Assembly: GCA_025455005.1 (NCBI GenBank)
Contig: JALONH010000007.1
Coordinates: 41,912 to 105,911 of the forward strand
DNA length: 64,000 bases
From: Cytophagaceae bacterium
GTDB taxonomy: Bacteria > Bacteroidota > Bacteroidia > Cytophagales > Cytophagaceae
Reading direction: 5' to 3'
Each line of letters opens with the position of its first letter. Position 1 is the first letter of the stretch. Under the pieces are notes generated by a model, which was not told where the DNA came from, did no database searches, and saw nothing but the letters and a program-made list of their open reading frames with translations. A program made the position numbers and the translations under genes. Shown piece after piece: positions 61,501 to 64,000 of the stretch.

Positions 61501-64000
61501 TGGTATTGTATCCGGAACCTCTACCTTTACTTGGTCCTCTCCAACAGGTGGATTATTTTCCAATGCGAATACATTAAATTCTACCTATACAGCAAGTGCT
61601 GCTGATATTACTAGTGGTTCTGTTGCTTTAACATTAACCGCCACTTTCCCGGGATGTAACCCTGTTACTGATAATGTTACGATAACGTTAACCAATCCAC
61701 CTACTGTCAATGCAGGACCGGTTCGAAATGTCTGCGAGAATAATGCTACTTCTACTTTAAATGGTACCTTCTCCGGATCTACCGGTGTTCAGTGGACTAC
61801 ATCCGGTACCGGTACCTTTGGTTCGCCTACCAACCCTATCAGTACGTATCAACCAAGCCCTGCTGATGCAGCTGCAGGAAGTGTAACTGTTACATTAACT
61901 ACTACCGGAAATGGGAATTGTTTAGCTGAATCGAATAATACAACGATAAATATTCGTACAGCACCAACAGCAAATGCCGGTGCCGATATATCAGTTTGTG
62001 CTAATAATCCTACGTTTAACTTAAGTGGTTCTGTGGTCGGTGCAGGTGGTGGAAGATGGCTAGGTGGTACTACAGCAGCCTTTACTCCTAATCGAAACCA
62101 ATTAAGTACTTCTTATACACCAACAGCTGCTGATATTGCAGCCGGAAGTATAACGCTTACTTTAGAAACAACCGGCAATGGTACTTGTAATCCTGTTCAA
62201 GATGCCATTACTATAACTATAACACCAGCACCTACAGTAGATGCTGGTTCACCGTTTTCAGTATGTGCGGATAATCCGATTGCAACACTAACTGCTACTC
62301 GGACTGTTGCTACCGGTGTTTCCTGGTCGGGTGGTTCCGGTACCTTTGGGTCTTCTACAAGTTTAACTACTACCTATTCTCCAACAATAGCTGAAATCAC
62401 AGCAGGGACAGTTACTCTAACTGCCATTACAACTGGTAATGGTGGGTGTTCGGCCGTTTCAGATAATGTTACGCTAACCATCACACCGGCACCTACAGTT
62501 TCTGCCGGAAGTGATCAAACGGTTTGTGGTACTGTAGCTACTGTAGCCTCTCTTACGGCAACTAGAACCGTTGCTACCGGTGTAAATTGGACTATTATTT
62601 CAGGTAGCGGTGCACTGAGCGCTCCCTCTAGTTTAACAACCAACTACACTCCAAGTGTAACCGATATTGTAAATGGTTCTGTAACCCTTAGAGCTACCAC
62701 TACCGGAAATGGTCTTTGTCAAGCTGTTTTTGATGAAGTGACTATTAATTACACTCCTGAACCTTCTATAAATGCGGGAACGGATCAGGTAGTATGTTCT
62801 ACCGAGTTACCGATAACGTTAACAGCTACAGGATCTCCTGCTGTTTGGCAAGCTGCAGGGGGTGTTTATGGGAACGTCAATAGCCTTTCTACAACGTACC
62901 AACCGACTCCTGCTCAAATAACAGCCGGAACGGTGACGTTAACCATTACAACTCTTCCAAGTGGCGCTTGCCCTACCCTATCCGATCAAATAACTATCAG
63001 TATACCTCCGGGGCCAATTGTAAATACAGGTGCGGATAATCAAACCATGTGTGGAAGTCAAGCTAACTATCCAATAACAGCTTCCGTTTCCAATGCCACC
63101 GGTGGATTTTGGACAACAAGTGGTACAGGTAGCTTTTTACCTAATCCCAATACTATTTCAGCTATTTATGTCCCTTCTGCGGCGGATAGAACAGCCGGAT
63201 CAGTTGTTCTAACTTTAACCAGTACCGGAAATGGTAGCTGTTTACAAGTTTCCGATAATTTTACCCTAACCATAACTCCTGCTATTACCGTTTCGGCCGG
63301 ACCTGATCAAACCTTATGTGCGGACGTAAATGGATTAGCTTTAAATGGAACGATTAATATTGCTTCCGGTGGGGTATGGACTATTATAAGTGGATCAGGA
63401 ACAATTGCATCATCAACTTCTTTAAGTACTACATATACTCCAAGCCCTGCAGACATTACAGCAGGAAGTGTTACACTACGTTTATCCTCTACAGGAAATG
63501 GATCTTGTCCTGCTGTAACAGATGACATCACCTATACTCTCACTCCTTCTCCTACCATTTCAGCAGGTGCCAATCAAACCATTTGTGCCGACTCTGCATT
63601 TGTTCAGTTAAATGGCGTGGTTACTGTAGCATCAGGATTAGTATGGAGTTCAACCGGTTCCGGTACCTTCACTTTAGATAATGTATCTACAAATAGCCGA
63701 TATATTCCATCTGCAGCAGATATTACGGCCGGTACTGTTCAACTAACGGCTACATCAACCGGTAATGGAACTTGTTTACCGGTTACTTCAAGCATGACCA
63801 TTACTATAACTCCAAGAGTAACGATAAATGCAGGTTCTGATCAAACAGTATGTGGAAATAATTCATTAGTAAATCTAAATGTAGCCATAACGGTTGCGGC
63901 TTCCGTGAATTGGACGACATCCGGTTCTGGTACTTTTTCCAATCAAACCAATCCTGTTACGACCTATACACCATCACCAACCGATATTTCAAATGGATTA
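58556..64000 (+). CDS. Giant repeat surface protein (SprB-like adhesin), 3' end beyond the window
   Basis: An uninterrupted reading frame of 1,815 codons continues through the right edge. Residues 1-26 are a signal peptide (ending VSVMA). Residues about 27-520 form a non-repeated N-terminal region with Trp- and Gly-rich beta-like sequence (QIWDNNDAGRNSF; DICLPGETVWWGVNF; YAQASAGPANMPGG). From about 525 onwards 15 related repeats of 85-90 residues follow. Such giant PKD/Ig-like repeat proteins in Bacteroidota typically end in a type B T9SS sorting domain and are exported with a PorP/SprF partner, as SprB with SprF in gliding cells; the C-terminus is not visible, so the export route is inferred from the neighbours. 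Base use resembles the surrounding genes. Confidence 0.9.
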   Translation, partial: MIRLLPLIKHSLFLLLLLLIRVSVMAEGTRELTPTVADDNHGVLQIWDNNDAGRNSFTYVAPADRRLYFDICLPGETVWWGVNFDPGDIGAPATVWYRIKFDDGSPNGVIVVPPTQITNVGAGSIANYAQASAGPANMPGGNAGGYTALTFDPMTVGTGPGRYWIEFNRNDPNNYINAVPPNNTSTVGSRRKTRFRFFDLTIHDDASVSGPVFGSAPGVRLGRLYSQAWDINVNAFAFEFNSTMYVYADDGIVTSLNFNGIRPHGFVISCNPSGVTNTGNTITDRRSRAGNFTYAQYRIFLNNPDVNCFPTGTFGAVTSPVTITGCDVNNRCINVTVNKAGPAELLLDLNGTAGFQPGTADVLIRANLVVGTNCIPWNGRNGLGALVPTGINIPMRLDYFDGLTHLPLFDVENHPRGFIVGLVRPAGPSPLLFWDDSSLPGGNIPPGGGGAGVGVQLAGYTTGLPTNGGHRWGTTTAGAVVAGGISANYGDNRTLNTWWYANVISVNANYDVPGNIAVDANTATPGTGSANDQSVCTNNGDINLNGSVTGATGGVWSGGNGTFANANAPVTTYTPVAADFTAGFIRLFLTSTGNGSCPSVRDSIQITFNPGPTVDAGPNRTVCANNPATSLAGAFTVASGVLWSGGSGTFVPNNTTATASYTPTAAEITSGSVTLTLTTTGNGLCPAASDQMTITIQAAPTVNAGTDVSACANNLNLNVVGSTTNSTGVLWSGGAGTFGSPGAVSSSYSPSAAEIAGAPSSIVLTLTAFRAGCNPVTDNVTVSITPSPTVNAGADRTICKNDSVSLVGSVTIATGGTWSGGSGQFLPNANTLAINYKPSAAELLGNAVTLTLTSTGNGTCLPVNDQVTISLTPAPTITAGPDITVCQNNANVNLSAAFTAAPGVLWTGSGGSFVPSTSAPAVQYTPSAVELLAGVTAVTVRTNGGVCPPIQDTVFITINPSPTVDAGVPFNICKNNPTGTLNGIVSGTSTFTWSSPTGGLFSNANTLNSTYTASAADITSGSVALTLTATFPGCNPVTDNVTITLTNPPTVNAGPVRNVCENNATSTLNGTFSGSTGVQWTTSGTGTFGSPTNPISTYQPSPADAAAGSVTVTLTTTGNGNCLAESNNTTINIRTAPTANAGADISVCANNPTFNLSGSVVGAGGGRWLGGTTAAFTPNRNQLSTSYTPTAADIAAGSITLTLETTGNGTCNPVQDAITITITPAPTVDAGSPFSVCADNPIATLTATRTVATGVSWSGGSGTFGSSTSLTTTYSPTIAEITAGTVTLTAITTGNGGCSAVSDNVTLTITPAPTVSAGSDQTVCGTVATVASLTATRTVATGVNWTIISGSGALSAPSSLTTNYTPSVTDIVNGSVTLRATTTGNGLCQAVFDEVTINYTPEPSINAGTDQVVCSTELPITLTATGSPAVWQAAGGVYGNVNSLSTTYQPTPAQITAGTVTLTITTLPSGACPTLSDQITISIPPGPIVNTGADNQTMCGSQANYPITASVSNATGGFWTTSGTGSFLPNPNTISAIYVPSAADRTAGSVVLTLTSTGNGSCLQVSDNFTLTITPAITVSAGPDQTLCADVNGLALNGTINIASGGVWTIISGSGTIASSTSLSTTYTPSPADITAGSVTLRLSSTGNGSCPAVTDDITYTLTPSPTISAGANQTICADSAFVQLNGVVTVASGLVWSSTGSGTFTLDNVSTNSRYIPSAADITAGTVQLTATSTGNGTCLPVTSSMTITITPRVTINAGSDQTVCGNNSLVNLNVAITVAASVNWTTSGSGTFSNQTNPVTTYTPSPTDISNGL
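60110..64000 (+). repeat. Tandem array of 15 PKD/Ig-like repeats in the giant protein
   Basis: Each unit runs roughly AG-D-VC-NN...LNG...W-GG-GTF...YTPSAADI-AGSVTLTLT-TGNG-C...ITITPAPT. The first conserved Cys codon of the 15 units starts at 60161, 60422, 60686, 60950, 61211, 61472, 61733, 61997, 62264, 62525, 62795, 63050, 63317, 63584 and 63851, a period of 255-270 bp, always in frame. Nearly every unit has a second Cys about 50-60 residues later (GNGxC), so one disulfide per repeat is plausible. The units are diverged in DNA sequence, so the array is not a recent expansion. The last unit is cut by the window edge. Confidence 0.93.

Noticed and set aside
60082..63531. Several open frames of 66-145 codons on the minus strand inside the giant repeat gene
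   Set aside because: They recur with the repeat period, are antisense to a continuous 1,815-codon frame, and share the same Pro/Val/Thr-rich composition, which follows from the repeats on the other strand.
60110..64000. Periodic repeats considered as a CRISPR array or DNA satellite
   Set aside because: The period of 255-270 bp, divergence between units and a preserved reading frame fit protein repeats, not CRISPR or satellite DNA.
1..64000. tRNA or rRNA genes, insertion sequences, prophage or integrase genes
   Set aside because: I looked through the intergenic gaps, nearly all below 310 bp, and saw no cloverleaf, transposase or integrase motif.

Overview
The window looks like a chromosome segment from a Bacteroidota bacterium. 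The evidence is a type IX secretion system (T9SS: PorV, a PorU-type sortase, PorP/SprF and PorE-like proteins), TonB-dependent receptors, a T9SS-sorted subtilase, -7 boxes of the Bacteroidota form TAnnTTTG, few Shine-Dalgarno sequences, and a eukaryote-type (GT3) glycogen synthase. The DNA is AT-rich (judged by eye, not counted), yet the tetramer CCGG is strikingly frequent. The sequence does not fix genus or family. I see no tRNA, rRNA, CRISPR array, insertion sequence or prophage; apart from the giant repeat gene at the right edge this is ordinary, very densely packed chromosome.

Layout. 1-2360 (minus): a cobalamin riboswitch controlling a BtuB-type receptor and a translationally coupled exported protein cut by the window edge. 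2368-11319 (minus): a tight run mnmA, lipoprotein, T9SS-sorted S8 protease, rpe, TonB receptor, Cache-domain histidine kinase, LuxR-type response regulator; the last three overlap and look like one sensing/uptake unit. 11452-14612 (plus): TrpF-like protein without the catalytic Cys, pfkB, POT peptide transporter, strong terminator. 14735-17982: DEAD-box helicase with a structured leader, rsmE, DUF4159 protein. 18028-22534: fatty acid desaturase with an inverted repeat at its predicted transcription start, then smc. 22533-24467 (minus): AcpH-like protein, two small envelope proteins, hslV. 24557-27235 (plus): fabF and a PD40 propeller protein. 27225-33457 (minus): argS, glutathione-peroxidase-like protein, metallophosphatase, GT3 glycogen synthase, nhaA. 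33662-41556: arginine-decarboxylase-like enzyme, a HAD phosphatase lacking zinc ligands, hemY, a GT2 mannosyltransferase-like gene, a LolC/E-like permease, a NamZ-type muramidase, fmt, folA. 41553-47698 (minus): porV-porU. 47802-53341: lipoprotein, oligoendopeptidase F, ferredoxin reductase, purB, methyltransferase. 53338-64000: a surface locus of PorE-like OmpA protein, His-rich lipoprotein, PorP/SprF, a TPR-PD40 protein without OmpA domain, and a giant adhesin-like protein open through the right edge (at least 1,815 aa, 15 PKD-like repeats in view).

How the genes fit together. PorU/PorV are the T9SS sortase and cargo shuttle; the S8 protease with a C-terminal sorting domain is a likely cargo. 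The PorP/SprF, PorE-like and giant-protein cluster resembles SprF-SprB arrangements in which a PorP-family protein assists export of a giant surface adhesin. Packing is extreme: six of eight convergent gene pairs end within 11 nt of each other (three share 4 nt), and one divergent pair has overlapping 5' coding ends. Five start codons were moved inward from in-frame TTG codons to ATG because the conserved N-terminus begins there (rpe, pfkB, argS, HAD phosphatase, porV); several other starts were also trimmed.
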